The notes beneath the pieces are model-generated. The model was not told the DNA's origin and did no database searches. It was given only the letters and a program-made list of their open reading frames with translations. Positions 18,285-27,111 of a stretch of DNA of 62,424 nucleotides are shown here, in pieces. Position numbers and translations under genes: made by a program. Numbering within the stretch: the stretch's first letter is position 1; each line of letters opens with the position of its first letter. Origin of the DNA: Paraburkholderia phosphatilytica (GTDB taxonomy: Bacteria > Pseudomonadota > Gammaproteobacteria > Burkholderiales > Burkholderiaceae); the NCBI RefSeq assembly GCF_003443895.1, contig NZ_QQOA01000042.1, positions 1 through 62,424 on the forward strand, written 5' to 3'.

Positions 18285-19262
18285 ATGACCCAGCCTGCCC
18301 TGTCCCATGCCGTGAACACCGCGTTCGCGAACGATGTCCGCGCTGGTCTTACGCACGCGCCACAAAAAGAGTTGCCGTCGATGTATCTGTATGACGAAGT
18401 GGGCTCGGCCCTCTTCGAGGTGATCACGGCGCTGCCCGAATACGGCGTGACGCGCTCGGAGGAGCAGCTCCTCACGCGTCACGCAAATGACATCGTCGCG
18501 GCGTTGCCGCACGATGTGACCGTCGCCGAACTCGGCAGCGGCAGCGGCCGCAAGACGCGTCGCATTCTCGAGGCGCTGAGCCGCAAGCGCCCCACTTCCG
18601 CGACCTCGTACTGCCCGATTGAAATTTCGCGCACCGCGTTGCAATTGTGTCGCCGCGAGCTGGGCGACATCGAGCGCATCGCGATCGTCGGTTACGAGCG
18701 CGATTACCTCGCGGGTCTCGCGGAGGTGAGCAGCGAGCGCAAACCGGGCGAACCGCTGCTCGTGCTGTTTCTCGGCAGCACGATCGGCAATTTCGGCCGG
18801 CTCGCGGGCACGCGCTTTCTGCGCGACATCCGCCAGATGCTGAAGCCGGGCGACATGCTGCTGCTCGGCACCGACCTCGACAAGCCGGTCGATACGCTGG
18901 TCGATGCGTACGACGATCCGGTCGGCGTCACGGCGGCGTTCAATCTGAACCTGCTTGCGCGCATCAATCGCGAGCTGGACGGCGATTTTCCGCTCGACGC
19001 GTTCGAGCACGTCGCGCGCTTCAATCGCGACGCCCGCAGCATCGAGATGCATCTGCGCGCAACGCGCCGCGTGACCGCGCACGTGCGCGCCGCGAACCTG
19101 ACGGTGACGCTCGAGGAAGGCGAGACGATCTGGACGGAAAGCAGCCACAAATATCGCGTCGAGGAAATCGATGCGATGGCACACGATGCGGGCTTCGGCT
19201 GCGAACAGCAGTGGATCGAGCGCGATTGGGGGTTTGCCGAGAGTCTGCTGGTTGCGCGCTAG
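18285..19262 (+). CDS. egtD: EgtD-type L-histidine N-alpha-methyltransferase
   Basis: A 325-residue SAM-dependent methyltransferase that converts histidine to hercynine (trimethylhistidine), the first step of ergothioneine synthesis. The SAM site is visible (VAELGSGSGRKTRRILEAL), as are residues matching the EgtD histidine pocket: Asn in GSTIGNFGR and the Glu/Ser pair in ETIWTESSHKY. Length matches the family. The start at 18285 gives the family beginning (MTQPALSHAVNTAFANDV). The partner sulfoxide synthase gene egtB, often adjacent, is absent from the window, so either egtB lies elsewhere or the enzyme has another use. Confidence 0.85.
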   Translation: MTQPALSHAVNTAFANDVRAGLTHAPQKELPSMYLYDEVGSALFEVITALPEYGVTRSEEQLLTRHANDIVAALPHDVTVAELGSGSGRKTRRILEALSRKRPTSATSYCPIEISRTALQLCRRELGDIERIAIVGYERDYLAGLAEVSSERKPGEPLLVLFLGSTIGNFGRLAGTRFLRDIRQMLKPGDMLLLGTDLDKPVDTLVDAYDDPVGVTAAFNLNLLARINRELDGDFPLDAFEHVARFNRDARSIEMHLRATRRVTAHVRAANLTVTLEEGETIWTESSHKYRVEEIDAMAHDAGFGCEQQWIERDWGFAESLLVAR

Positions 19263-19326
19263 CGCTCTATCGGCTTGCAGCTGCGGCTGGGGCGAGCGAC
19301 TATCGCCTCAGCTGCGCTTGTCGCGC

Positions 19327-19623
19327 TCAGTGCTGCTCGAAGCGCTCGAAGCGCTTGTCGGTGTGGCGCTCTTCGCCGGCCACGTCGGTGACACGCGCCG
19401 CCGGCGGCCCGTGACGCAGCCATGACAACATCCGGTCGATCTGGTTGGCCGACCCCTGCAGCATCGCTTCGACGGAACCGTCTTCGAGATTCGCCACCCA
19501 TCCGCGGATGCCGAGCGCGTGCGCCTGCCGCACGGTCGCATGCCGGAAGCCCACCCCCTGCACCATTCCGCGCACCTTCACGTAGTAGGTTTCGATCCGA
19601 TCGTCGAGGTTGGGACTCGTCAT
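19327..19623 (-). CDS. acyP: Acylphosphatase
   Basis: A 98-residue enzyme hydrolysing acyl phosphates such as carbamoyl and acetyl phosphate. The signature VRGMVQGVGFRHATVRQAHALG contains the catalytic Arg, and GWVANLEDGSVEAMLQG contains the catalytic Asn. The ATG at 19623 has GGAG upstream and gives normal family length. It converges on the EgtD-like gene and diverges from hpnA with a 490-bp gap. Confidence 0.93.
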   Translation of the reverse strand: MTSPNLDDRIETYYVKVRGMVQGVGFRHATVRQAHALGIRGWVANLEDGSVEAMLQGSANQIDRMLSWLRHGPPAARVTDVAGEERHTDKRFERFEQH

Positions 19624-20109
19624 GCGTGGGGCTCCGTGTTGCTCATGCGCGTAAAAAAATTGCGGTGGTTCATATCGCGGCATTGTAGTCGCGCTTGCGC
19701 GATGCTGCGTCCGCGGTCGTGACGCGTGGCCTGGCTTGGCCTCGCTCGCGCTTCGCGCTTTGTAGTTCGCGCTTCGCGACGCCGCGCACGAATCGCGCCG
19801 CATACGTCCGCCGACTATGGTTCGCCATTTGCTAGATGATTGAGACTGGCTCAGGAACCAATTGCGCCCCTTCGCTGCCTCAATCTTTCAGCCTGATTGA
19901 TCTACACAATGACGTCCCGTCCCGCGGCGGACGTGCATGATCGCCACCGGTGGAATGCATCGCCCCGCGTACAATGCCCCGTTCCGCGCCGTCCCGTACG
20001 GCGTTCGGCCGCCGCGAGCGGCGTGTGGTCGGCTGCCTGGCGTGACCGCGCGCCGCCGGAGCGGCAGCAGTCTTCGTCGCCCACTTCATATGTAGGGAAC
20101 TCCAAAGGC
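19624..20109. other. Intergenic region upstream of hpnA, with small imperfect repeats
   Basis: About 490 bp. Two related segments, 19683-19702 and 19759-19779, share the pattern TTGTAGT(T)CGCGCTT-CGCGA, each with a GC-rich dyad; a third copy of the TCGCGCTTCGCG core is at 19746-19757. These look like small REP-like elements. No protein gene is supported. Confidence 0.4.
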
Positions 20110-21117
20110 ATGTCCCAATTGCAACGCGATACGGTGCTCATCACCGGCGCATCCGGATTCGTCGGTTCGGCCGTGGCCCGCATCGCGCAACAGAAAGGGT
20201 TCGCGGTGCGCGTACTGGTGCGCGCCACGAGCCCGCGTCTCAATCTGCAGGACCTCGACGCCGAGGTGATGCTCGGCGACATGCGCGACGAAATGTCGAT
20301 GCGCACCGCGCTGCGCGGCGTGCGCTATCTGCTGCACGTCGCCGCCGACTACCGGCTGTGGGCGCCGGACCCGACGGAAATCGAGCGCGCGAACGTGGAA
20401 GGCGCGCTCGCCACGATGCGCGCGGCGCTCGCGGAAGGCGTCGAACGCATCGTGTACACCAGCAGCGTCGCGACACTGAAGGTGTCGGCATCCGGCGAGT
20501 CGTCCGACGAGACGCACCCGCTGGCGGCGGACCAGGCGATCGGCGTGTACAAGCGCAGCAAGGTGCTCGCGGAGCGCGCGGTGGAACGGATGATCGAAGC
20601 GGACAAGCTGCCGGCGGTGATCGTCAATCCGTCCACGCCAATCGGCCCGCGCGACGTGAAGCCGACGCCCACCGGCCGCATCATCGTCGAAGCGACGCTC
20701 GGCAAGATTCCCGCGTTCGTCGATACCGGCCTCAATCTCGTGCACGTCGACGATGTGGCAGCGGGTCACTTCCTCGCGCTCGAACGCGGCATAGTGGGCG
20801 AGCGTTACGTGCTGGGCGGCGAGAACCTGCCGCTGCAGACCATGCTGGCCGACATCGCATCGATGACAAACCGCAAGCCGCCAACCATCGCCTTGCCGCG
20901 CTGGCCGTTGTACCCGATCGCGATGGGCGCGGAAGTGGTTGCGCAGTTCACGAAGCGTGAGCCGTTCGTGACCGTGGACGGCCTGAAAATGTCGAAGAAC
21001 AAGATGTATTTTTCATCGGCGAAAGCGGAGCGGGAGCTCGGCTATCGCGCGCGACCCTATCGCGAAGGGCTGCGCGATGCGCTGATGTGGTTCCAGCAGG
21101 CGGGGTACTTGAAGTGA
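20110..21117 (+). CDS. hpnA: Hopanoid-associated sugar epimerase HpnA
   Basis: A 335-residue short-chain dehydrogenase of the extended (NAD-dependent epimerase/dehydratase) type. The Rossmann motif is TGASGFVGSAVARIA; the catalytic pattern is YTSSVAT... with YKRSK (Tyr-x3-Lys). Recognised as HpnA from hopanoid loci, thought to act on the sugar or ribose-derived side chain, although its exact reaction is not settled. Start at 20110. It is the first hopanoid gene of the window and is transcribed alone on this strand. Confidence 0.92.
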   Translation: MSQLQRDTVLITGASGFVGSAVARIAQQKGFAVRVLVRATSPRLNLQDLDAEVMLGDMRDEMSMRTALRGVRYLLHVAADYRLWAPDPTEIERANVEGALATMRAALAEGVERIVYTSSVATLKVSASGESSDETHPLAADQAIGVYKRSKVLAERAVERMIEADKLPAVIVNPSTPIGPRDVKPTPTGRIIVEATLGKIPAFVDTGLNLVHVDDVAAGHFLALERGIVGERYVLGGENLPLQTMLADIASMTNRKPPTIALPRWPLYPIAMGAEVVAQFTKREPFVTVDGLKMSKNKMYFSSAKAERELGYRARPYREGLRDALMWFQQAGYLK

Positions 21118-21128
21118 AGTGGTGATTG

Positions 21129-21151
21129 GCGCCGCGTGTTGTGCGCGGCGC
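21129..21151. terminator. GC-rich hairpin after hpnA
   Basis: GCGCCGCG and CGCGGCGC pair over a 7-base loop, just after the hpnA stop and before the end of the convergent zinc-ribbon gene. No T-run. Confidence 0.35.
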
Positions 21152-21190
21152 AGCGCGGCGAGAATTGCGCCGCGCCTCGCGTCGTCATCA

Positions 21191-21472
21191 TCAAAGCATG
21201 CGATAGATGCGGTTGAACACCACGCGGTTGCGGAACAGCCGCGCGAACCACGCACACAGTCCGCCGATCACGCCCGCCGCCGCGACGATGCCGAGCCACG
21301 GCAACGCGGTCAGCGCGCTCACTTCGATTCCCACGAACGTCGCCGCCATCAGCACGAGCAGGATCAGCGTGGGCGGTGTGCCGTATTCGATTTCCGCGTG
21401 GCATTCGCGGCAGATGTGGACGCCGCGCGGTACGTGATGATGGCAATGAGGGCAGATCAGGTGATGTGACAT
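21191..21472 (-). CDS. Zinc-ribbon membrane protein
   Basis: A 93-residue protein. The N-terminus holds a zinc ribbon with two CxxC pairs (ICPHCHHHVPRGVHICREC), followed by two hydrophobic segments (about 33-53 and 56-75) and a basic tail. Function unknown; such proteins are common, small inner-membrane proteins of Burkholderiaceae. Start at 21472 is preceded by GGAG. Confidence 0.75.
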   Translation of the reverse strand: MSHHLICPHCHHHVPRGVHICRECHAEIEYGTPPTLILLVLMAATFVGIEVSALTALPWLGIVAAAGVIGGLCAWFARLFRNRVVFNRIYRML

Positions 21473-21812
21473 GGCTTGCTCCGAAAGTCATGAGAGGCCC
21501 AGGCACCTCGCCAGACATCCGCATCGCCGCACCACCTTCCCGTGCATTTTTGCGATTGCGTGTCTCCGCTCGAACGAGCAGTGGACCAGCACGCACATGT
21601 TTTCAGGATGGGAAGGTCGGTCCCATCAGCACAGTCCTAATCTCAAAAAAGCGTGATCGCCGAGGGTCTGGCAGACGCAGCGATCGCTGCTGCGCCACTC
21701 GCTCGAAGCGGCGCTGTTTGCACGCACTTTGTTACAACGTCCGCAACGACGCGACGGGTTCGCGCGGACGTGTAGCGGGTAAAATCGCGGGTCTTATCAG
21801 AGAAACCGCCGT
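21473..21812. other. Intergenic region, divergent promoters
   Basis: About 340 bp between the divergent zinc-ribbon gene and the gene at 21813. I see no gene, repeat or convincing hairpin. Confidence 0.35.
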
Positions 21813-22364
21813 ATGAATCTTCAGGAACAGATAGGCGCGCTCGACGTCGGGGTCGATCAGCTCATTCGCACCGTCGAAGTGCTCGCGCTACGCCCCGCAC
21901 CGGATGCAGCCGCGCAGCCGGCAGACGATGCCGTAGCCGGCACCGGCGCGTCGCCGGACAACGCCGCGCCGGAGCAGCACGATCAGCACGCGCCGCAAGC
22001 CGAGCAAGCGGATGCGGAAGCCAATGCCGCCGCGCAGGAGAAGCCCGCGCTGAGACTCGCGCGCCCGAGCCAGAACGAAATCACGATGACGATCGGCGAC
22101 CAGACGGTGTCGCTGAACACGCTGCAGATCGGTCAGCTGATCGAAGAGCTGGCGAACGCGCGCGCGTCGATGACGCCCGAGCCGCCGCCGAATCTTCCGC
22201 AGGGCTGGCGCTTCGTGTCGACGAAAAATCCGATGATGGCGGTGCAAAAGCAGTCGAATGGCGACCGTCTGCTGGTGATGCGGCACACGGGCCACGGCTG
22301 GGTGCCGTTCACGTTCTCGCCGGATATCGCGGTTCAGTTGCATCTGCTGTTGACGCAGGGTTGA
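21813..22364 (+). CDS. Hypothetical protein with Ala/Gln-rich linker
   Basis: A 183-residue protein in three parts: an N-terminal helix (MNLQEQIGALDVGVDQLIRTVEVL), an Ala/Asp/Gln-rich low-complexity linker (about 30-85), and a conserved-looking C-terminal domain (NEITMTIGDQTVSLNTLQIGQL ... PPPNLPQGWRFVSTKNPMMAV). No signal peptide or membrane segment. I do not recognise the family. It lies inside the hopanoid region and converges on hpnB. Confidence 0.7.
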   Translation: MNLQEQIGALDVGVDQLIRTVEVLALRPAPDAAAQPADDAVAGTGASPDNAAPEQHDQHAPQAEQADAEANAAAQEKPALRLARPSQNEITMTIGDQTVSLNTLQIGQLIEELANARASMTPEPPPNLPQGWRFVSTKNPMMAVQKQSNGDRLLVMRHTGHGWVPFTFSPDIAVQLHLLLTQG

Positions 22365-22457
22365 GCCGCATGTGAAAAGCGGTGCGGCCAGCCGCTCGAT
22401 CAAAGCCACGCCAACCGCTCAGGCGAACACTACTGCCCTGTCCGCTTCAACGCCGCT

Positions 22458-23663
22458 TCAACGCTCCTGCACCGGCGCCTGCACGCGCGCCTTCCACTGG
22501 CCGCCCTTGCCGCTCCAGTACCGCACCGCCGAGCCGATCGTCGCGCTGACGTAGAACAGCGCGATGAGCGGCAGGAACGGCGCCCACAGCGGCGAGCGCC
22601 GGTAGTACTGCAGCATCGGCGCGTACGCGACGCACATCGCCGCCCAGGCGAGCCACGCGGGCCAGTCGCGCGGACCCGCGGCGAGCGCCGCGACGGGCGG
22701 CAACAGATAGATGATCGTCATGCCGAGCAGCGTGCCGAGCAGCAGCAGCGGCGAGTAGCGCAGCTGCGTGAACGCGGTGCGCGCGATCATGTTCCAGATC
22801 TCCTTCCAGCTGTCGTACGGGCGCAGCGACACGCTGCGCGCCGCCACATCGAGCCGGATCGGATGGCGGCCTTCGCCGCGGTGCTTGATGAGCGCCGCGA
22901 GCGTGCAGTCGTCGATCAGCGCACCGCGGATCGCTTCGATTCCGCCCGCTTCTTCCAGCGCCGTGCGGCGCACCAGCATGCAGCCGCCGGCTGCCGCGGC
23001 CGTGCGGTTGCGCGGCTGGTTCACCCACGCGAACGGATAGAGCTTCGCGAAGAAGAACACGAACGCCGGAATCAGCGCCTTTTCCCAGAACGAGTCGCAG
23101 CGCAGCCGCACCATCAGCGAGACGAGATCGCGCGCTTCGCTTTCCGCTCGCACCACGAGCTGCGTGACCGCATCCGCCGGATGGCCGATGTCGGCGTCGG
23201 TCAGGAGCAGGAAGTCGGCGGGCAGGCCGAGCGTGCGGACCGCCTCGATGCCCTGCGACTGTGCCCAGACCTTGCCCGACCAGCCGGCCGGCAGCGGCTT
23301 CGCCGTCAGCACCGTCAGGCGGTCGGGGCATTGCAGTTGCAGCGCGGCAGCGCGCGCGGCATCGGCGGTGCCGTCGGTGCTGTGATCGTCGACGACGATC
23401 ACGTGGAACCCGCCCGCGTAGTCCTGCTGCAACAGCGTCGTGACGGCCTCTGCGATCATGTCGGCCTCGTTGCGCGCCGGCACCACGGCGACCACCGCGG
23501 GCCACGGGTTTGCGTCCGCGCGTACGTTGTCACGCGCCGGCACAGCGAGCGGCGGCGCGGGACGGGTGCGCCAGAAGCCCCCGCGCGCGAACAGCAGCAC
23601 GCCCCAGATCAACAGCGACAGACACGACAGCAGAAACACGAGATCGAACTCCAGAGCCTTCAT
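22458..23663 (-). CDS. hpnB: Hopanoid-associated glycosyltransferase HpnB
   Basis: A 401-residue membrane-anchored GT2-family glycosyltransferase. An N-terminal helix (about 7-26) is followed by a GT-A domain with VVPARNEADMIAEAV, DDHSTDG, and LLTDADIGH (DxD-like metal site), then two or more C-terminal hydrophobic segments. HpnB is conserved in hopanoid loci; its sugar acceptor is not firmly known. Its ATG overlaps the hpnC stop (ATGA), so it is translationally coupled. Confidence 0.9.
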   Translation of the reverse strand: MKALEFDLVFLLSCLSLLIWGVLLFARGGFWRTRPAPPLAVPARDNVRADANPWPAVVAVVPARNEADMIAEAVTTLLQQDYAGGFHVIVVDDHSTDGTADAARAAALQLQCPDRLTVLTAKPLPAGWSGKVWAQSQGIEAVRTLGLPADFLLLTDADIGHPADAVTQLVVRAESEARDLVSLMVRLRCDSFWEKALIPAFVFFFAKLYPFAWVNQPRNRTAAAAGGCMLVRRTALEEAGGIEAIRGALIDDCTLAALIKHRGEGRHPIRLDVAARSVSLRPYDSWKEIWNMIARTAFTQLRYSPLLLLGTLLGMTIIYLLPPVAALAAGPRDWPAWLAWAAMCVAYAPMLQYYRRSPLWAPFLPLIALFYVSATIGSAVRYWSGKGGQWKARVQAPVQER

Positions 23664-24526
23664 GCACTTCCTTCGATGGATGGCGCGCGCACGCCCACGC
23701 GCCCAGACAGCCACATTGCAACAGTTCGGGCCGCGACGATGCACCAGTCCGGCAGGTCGAGCGCAGGGCGCTGCCGGAACACGTCGTAGCCGGCTTTCTC
23801 GATGCGCTCGAGGATGCGCAGACCGCCATGCACGACGCCACAGAGTTGCAGGCCGAAGCGGCCCGGAAAACGCCGCGCGAGCGGCGCGCCGCGCACCAGC
23901 AGTTCCCGCGCGACGGCCACCTCGTGGCGCATCAGCGCGCGCCACGCATCGTCCACCTTGCCGCGCGCGATCGCCGTCTCGCTCACGCCGAAGCGCGCGA
24001 GGTCGGCCTGCGGAATGTACAGGCGTCCGCGCTGCCAGTCCTGCGCGACGTCCTGCCAGAAATTGACCAGTTGCAGGCCGGTGCAGATTGCGTCAGAGTC
24101 GGCAAGATTTTCCGGCGTCGCGAGACCGAACAGATGCAGCGTCAGGCGCCCGACCGGATTCGCCGCGTGACGGCAGTACTCGTACAGCGCCGGCCGCTCG
24201 GCATAACGATGCACGTCGATGTCCTGTTCGCACGCGGCAATCAGCTCGTGAAACGGCTCGAGCGGCAATTGATATTGCGCGACGACGCCGGCGAGCCGCT
24301 CGAACAGCAGCGGATGCACGGGCGCGGGCTCACCCGCGGCCACCGCATCGAGACCCGCGCGCAGATCCGCGAGGCTCGCGTGGCGCGCGGCCGGGCTCCA
24401 GTCGCCTTCGTCGACGATGTCGTTCGCCGTCCGCGTGACGTGGTAGATCACGCCGAACGGCGCGCGCAGCGCCCGTGGCAACAGGGCGGGCGCGACCGGC
24501 AGCGTCTCGTAGTGGTCGACTTCCAT
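23660..24526 (-). CDS. hpnC: Hydroxysqualene synthase HpnC
   Basis: A 288-residue trans-prenyltransferase-like enzyme. In the HpnCDE pathway it converts presqualene diphosphate to hydroxysqualene. It starts DHYETLPVAPALLPRALRAPFGVIYH; the Asp-rich regions are TANDIVDEGDW and FWQDVAQDWQRGRLYIP. First gene of a two-gene operon with hpnB, divergent from ispH across about 300 bp. Confidence 0.92.
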   Translation of the reverse strand: MEVDHYETLPVAPALLPRALRAPFGVIYHVTRTANDIVDEGDWSPAARHASLADLRAGLDAVAAGEPAPVHPLLFERLAGVVAQYQLPLEPFHELIAACEQDIDVHRYAERPALYEYCRHAANPVGRLTLHLFGLATPENLADSDAICTGLQLVNFWQDVAQDWQRGRLYIPQADLARFGVSETAIARGKVDDAWRALMRHEVAVARELLVRGAPLARRFPGRFGLQLCGVVHGGLRILERIEKAGYDVFRQRPALDLPDWCIVAARTVAMWLSGRVGVRAPSIEGSA

Positions 24527-24623
24527 GCGCGAGGTCTCGGGTTCTCGGATCGCTTCGTAATGCAGGTGTAAGCCATCAAGGCAGGGCCAGACATTTTAAG
24601 GGTTCAAAACACGCGTTGCAGAC

Positions 24624-24635
24624 TGCATTAATGCA
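24624..24635. promoter_or_regulatory. 12-bp palindrome in the hpnC / ispH divergent region
   Basis: TGCATTAATGCA is a perfect inverted repeat, extended by an upstream TTGCA half-site. It lies midway in the 299-bp divergent region, where the hpnC and ispH promoters must lie, so it is a candidate operator. No regulator gene is adjacent. Confidence 0.35.
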
Positions 24636-24825
24636 AGAACTCGTTACGAGCCGTGGTATGGCTGTAAAGCAAAGGCGCGTCGATAGCGTTAGAATGCGCA
24701 CCTGGTTTCGCAGTGCCGGCTGGATATCGAAGCGTATCGGCCTTGGTTTTAAATATGATGATCGCGGCGATTCGGTCGTTTTTTCCGGCTTGATTCGGAC
24801 CCGCGTCAGTGGAGTTCGCCAGCCT

Positions 24826-25770
24826 ATGCGAGTCATCCTTGCTCAACCCCGCGGCTTTTGTGCGGGGGTGGTCCGCGCGATCGAGATCGTCGATCGCGCG
24901 TTGCAGCAGCACGGCGCTCCCGTGTACGTGCGCCACGAAATCGTTCACAACCGGCACGTCGTCGAGAACCTGCGCCAGAAGGGCGCGCGTTTCGTCGAAG
25001 AGCTGGACGAGGTGCCCGCGGGCGCTGTCACCATCTTCAGCGCGCACGGCGTCGCGCAGACGGTCGAACGCGCCGCGGAGCAACGCAATCTGGACGTGCT
25101 GGACGCTACCTGCCCGCTCGTCACGAAGGTGCATGTACAGGGCCGTCAGTACGTCGCGGCTGGCCGTACGCTGATCCTGATCGGCCACGCGGGCCATCCG
25201 GAAGTGGAAGGCACGATCGGCCAGATTCCCGGCAAGGTGATGCTCGTGCAGAGCGAGGCCGACGTCGCGAAGCTCGATCTGCCGCTGGACGCGCCGCTCG
25301 CGTATGTCACGCAAACTACCCTTTCGGTGGACGACACGCGTGGCATCATCGATGCGCTGCTGGCGAAGTTCACGGACATCGTCGGTCCGGATACGCGCGA
25401 CATCTGCTACGCCACGCAGAATCGCCAGGCCGCCGTGCGCGAACTGAGCGCGCAGGTCGACGTGCTGCTGGTGGTCGGCGCGACGAACAGCTCGAACTCG
25501 AACCGTCTGCGCGAGATCGGCAGCGAAACCGGGGTGCCGAGCTACCTCGTGGCGGATGGCTCGGAAGTGAAGGGCGAATGGTTTGCCAATGCGCACACGG
25601 TCGGTATCACGGCCGGCGCGTCGGCGCCCGAAGAAATGGTCGAACACGTCATTAATGCGCTGCGCGCACTCGGTCCCGTCGAAGTGACGACGATGACCGG
25701 ACGTGAAGAGAAGGTCGAATTCAAGCTGCCGTCGAAGCTGATGCAAGCGCTCGCGGCTCGCGAAGTTTAA
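24826..25770 (+). CDS. ispH: 4-hydroxy-3-methylbut-2-enyl diphosphate reductase (IspH/LytB)
   Basis: A 314-residue [4Fe-4S] enzyme performing the last step of the MEP pathway, giving IPP and DMAPP. The three cluster cysteines are visible in QPRGFCAGV, LDATCPLV and RDICYATQ; the catalytic Glu is in GHPEVEGTIGQ. Start ATG at 24826. It is followed after 12 bp by hpnH with a strong ribosome site, so the two form an operon: isoprenoid precursor supply linked to hopanoid elongation. A housekeeping ispH is probably also present on chromosome 1 (inference). Confidence 0.96.
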   Translation: MRVILAQPRGFCAGVVRAIEIVDRALQQHGAPVYVRHEIVHNRHVVENLRQKGARFVEELDEVPAGAVTIFSAHGVAQTVERAAEQRNLDVLDATCPLVTKVHVQGRQYVAAGRTLILIGHAGHPEVEGTIGQIPGKVMLVQSEADVAKLDLPLDAPLAYVTQTTLSVDDTRGIIDALLAKFTDIVGPDTRDICYATQNRQAAVRELSAQVDVLLVVGATNSSNSNRLREIGSETGVPSYLVADGSEVKGEWFANAHTVGITAGASAPEEMVEHVINALRALGPVEVTTMTGREEKVEFKLPSKLMQALAAREV

Positions 25771-25782
25771 GGAGGACACGTC

Positions 25783-26934
25783 TTGTCTATTCCGCTGCTA
25801 CAGAAGGTCCGGGTTGGCGCCTACATCACGCGCCAGCACATGAAAGGCAACAAGCGCTATCCGCTCGCACTGATGCTCGAGCCGCTGTTCCGCTGCAACC
25901 TCGCGTGCAACGGCTGCGGCAAGATCGACTATCCGGATCCGATCCTGAACCAGCGTCTGTCGCTCGCCGAGTGCCTCGAAGCCGTCGACGAATGCGGCGC
26001 GCCGGTGGTGTCGATCGCCGGTGGCGAGCCGCTGCTGCACAAGGAAATGCCGCAGATCGTGAAGGGCATCATGGCGCGCAAGAAGTTCGTGTACCTGTGC
26101 ACGAACGCGCTCCTGATGGAAAAGAAGATGGACGACTACGAGCCGAGCCCGTACTTCGTCTGGTCGGTGCACCTCGACGGCGACAAGGAGATGCACGATC
26201 ACTCGGTGTCGCAGGACGGCACCTACGACAAGGCCGTCGCCGCGATCAAGGAAGCGAAGCGCCGCGGCTTCCGCGTCAACATCAACTGCACGCTGTTCAA
26301 CGACGCGGTGCCGGAACGCGTGGCCGCGTTCTTCGACACGGTCGGCCCGATCGGCGTGGACGGCATCACCGTGTCGCCCGGCTACGCGTACGAACGCGCG
26401 CCGGACCAGCAGCACTTCCTGAACCGCGACAAGACGAAGCAGCTGTTCCGCGAGATCTTCAAGCGCGGCGACAACGGCAAGAAGTGGTCGTTCAGCCAGT
26501 CGAGCCTGTTCCTCGACTTCCTGGCCGGCAACCAGACCTACGAATGCACGCCGTGGGGCAACCCGGCGCGCACGGTGTTCGGCTGGCAGAAGCCGTGCTA
26601 TCTGGTCGGCGAAGGCTATGTGAAAACCTTCAAGGAGCTGATGGAAACCACCGAGTGGGAGAAGTACGGCACCGGCAACTACGAGAAGTGCGCGGACTGC
26701 ATGGTCCACTGCGGCTTCGAGGCCACCGCCGTGATGGACACCGTCTCGCATCCGCTGAAGGCGCTGAAGGTCGCGATCCGCGGCGCAAAAACGGAAGGCG
26801 CGTTCGCGCGCGACATTCCGCTCGACAAGCAACGCCCGGCCGACTACGTGTTCTCGCGCCACGTCGAAATCAAGCTCGAGGAAATCAAGCACGCCGCTTC
26901 GTCGAAGAAGCCGGCCACGGTTTCGGCGCACTGA
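25783..26934 (+). CDS. hpnH: Adenosyl-hopene transferase HpnH (radical SAM)
   Basis: A 383-residue radical SAM enzyme that joins an adenosyl radical to diploptene (hopene), the first step of extended (C35) hopanoids. The cluster motif CxxxCxxC is present as CNLACNGC (about residues 38-45), followed by the GGEP-type SAM motif (SIAGGEPLLHK). A TTG start at 25783 is chosen because AGGAGG lies at the right distance and the protein then begins MSIPLLQKVRVGAYITRQ, as in the family. A downstream Cys group (KCADCMVHCGFE) is also visible. Confidence 0.95.
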   Translation: MSIPLLQKVRVGAYITRQHMKGNKRYPLALMLEPLFRCNLACNGCGKIDYPDPILNQRLSLAECLEAVDECGAPVVSIAGGEPLLHKEMPQIVKGIMARKKFVYLCTNALLMEKKMDDYEPSPYFVWSVHLDGDKEMHDHSVSQDGTYDKAVAAIKEAKRRGFRVNINCTLFNDAVPERVAAFFDTVGPIGVDGITVSPGYAYERAPDQQHFLNRDKTKQLFREIFKRGDNGKKWSFSQSSLFLDFLAGNQTYECTPWGNPARTVFGWQKPCYLVGEGYVKTFKELMETTEWEKYGTGNYEKCADCMVHCGFEATAVMDTVSHPLKALKVAIRGAKTEGAFARDIPLDKQRPADYVFSRHVEIKLEEIKHAASSKKPATVSAH

Positions 26935-26945
26935 GAGGGCGAACT

Positions 26946-27026
26946 TGTGCTGGCTTCGCGCCAGCACATTTGATTGCCGCTCGATTGCTCATGAACGCGC
27001 CGCGTCGCTCCGACCGGCGCGTTTTT
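26946..27026 (+). terminator. Tandem terminator hairpins after hpnH
   Basis: Two stem-loops in series. First: TGTGCTGG with CCAGCACA (26946-26953, 26961-26968). Second: AACGCGCCG with CGGCGCGTT (26994-27002, 27015-27023) followed by T-rich GTTTTTAC. The second is a good intrinsic terminator for the ispH-hpnH operon. Confidence 0.7.
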
Positions 27027-27042
27027 ACATGGCGACCCGGGT

Positions 27043-27079
27043 AAAAAAGGGCGCAACGGTCATGGCCGCTGCGCCCTTT
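27043..27079 (-). terminator. Intrinsic terminator of hpnM
   Basis: AAAGGGCGCA (27046-27055) pairs with TGCGCCCTTT (27070-27079); read on the minus strand the stem is followed by a run of T. It lies about 30 bp downstream of the hpnM stop. Confidence 0.75.
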
Positions 27080-27111
27080 CGTTTAGCTTTACGCCGACGG
27101 TGTCGGCCGGG

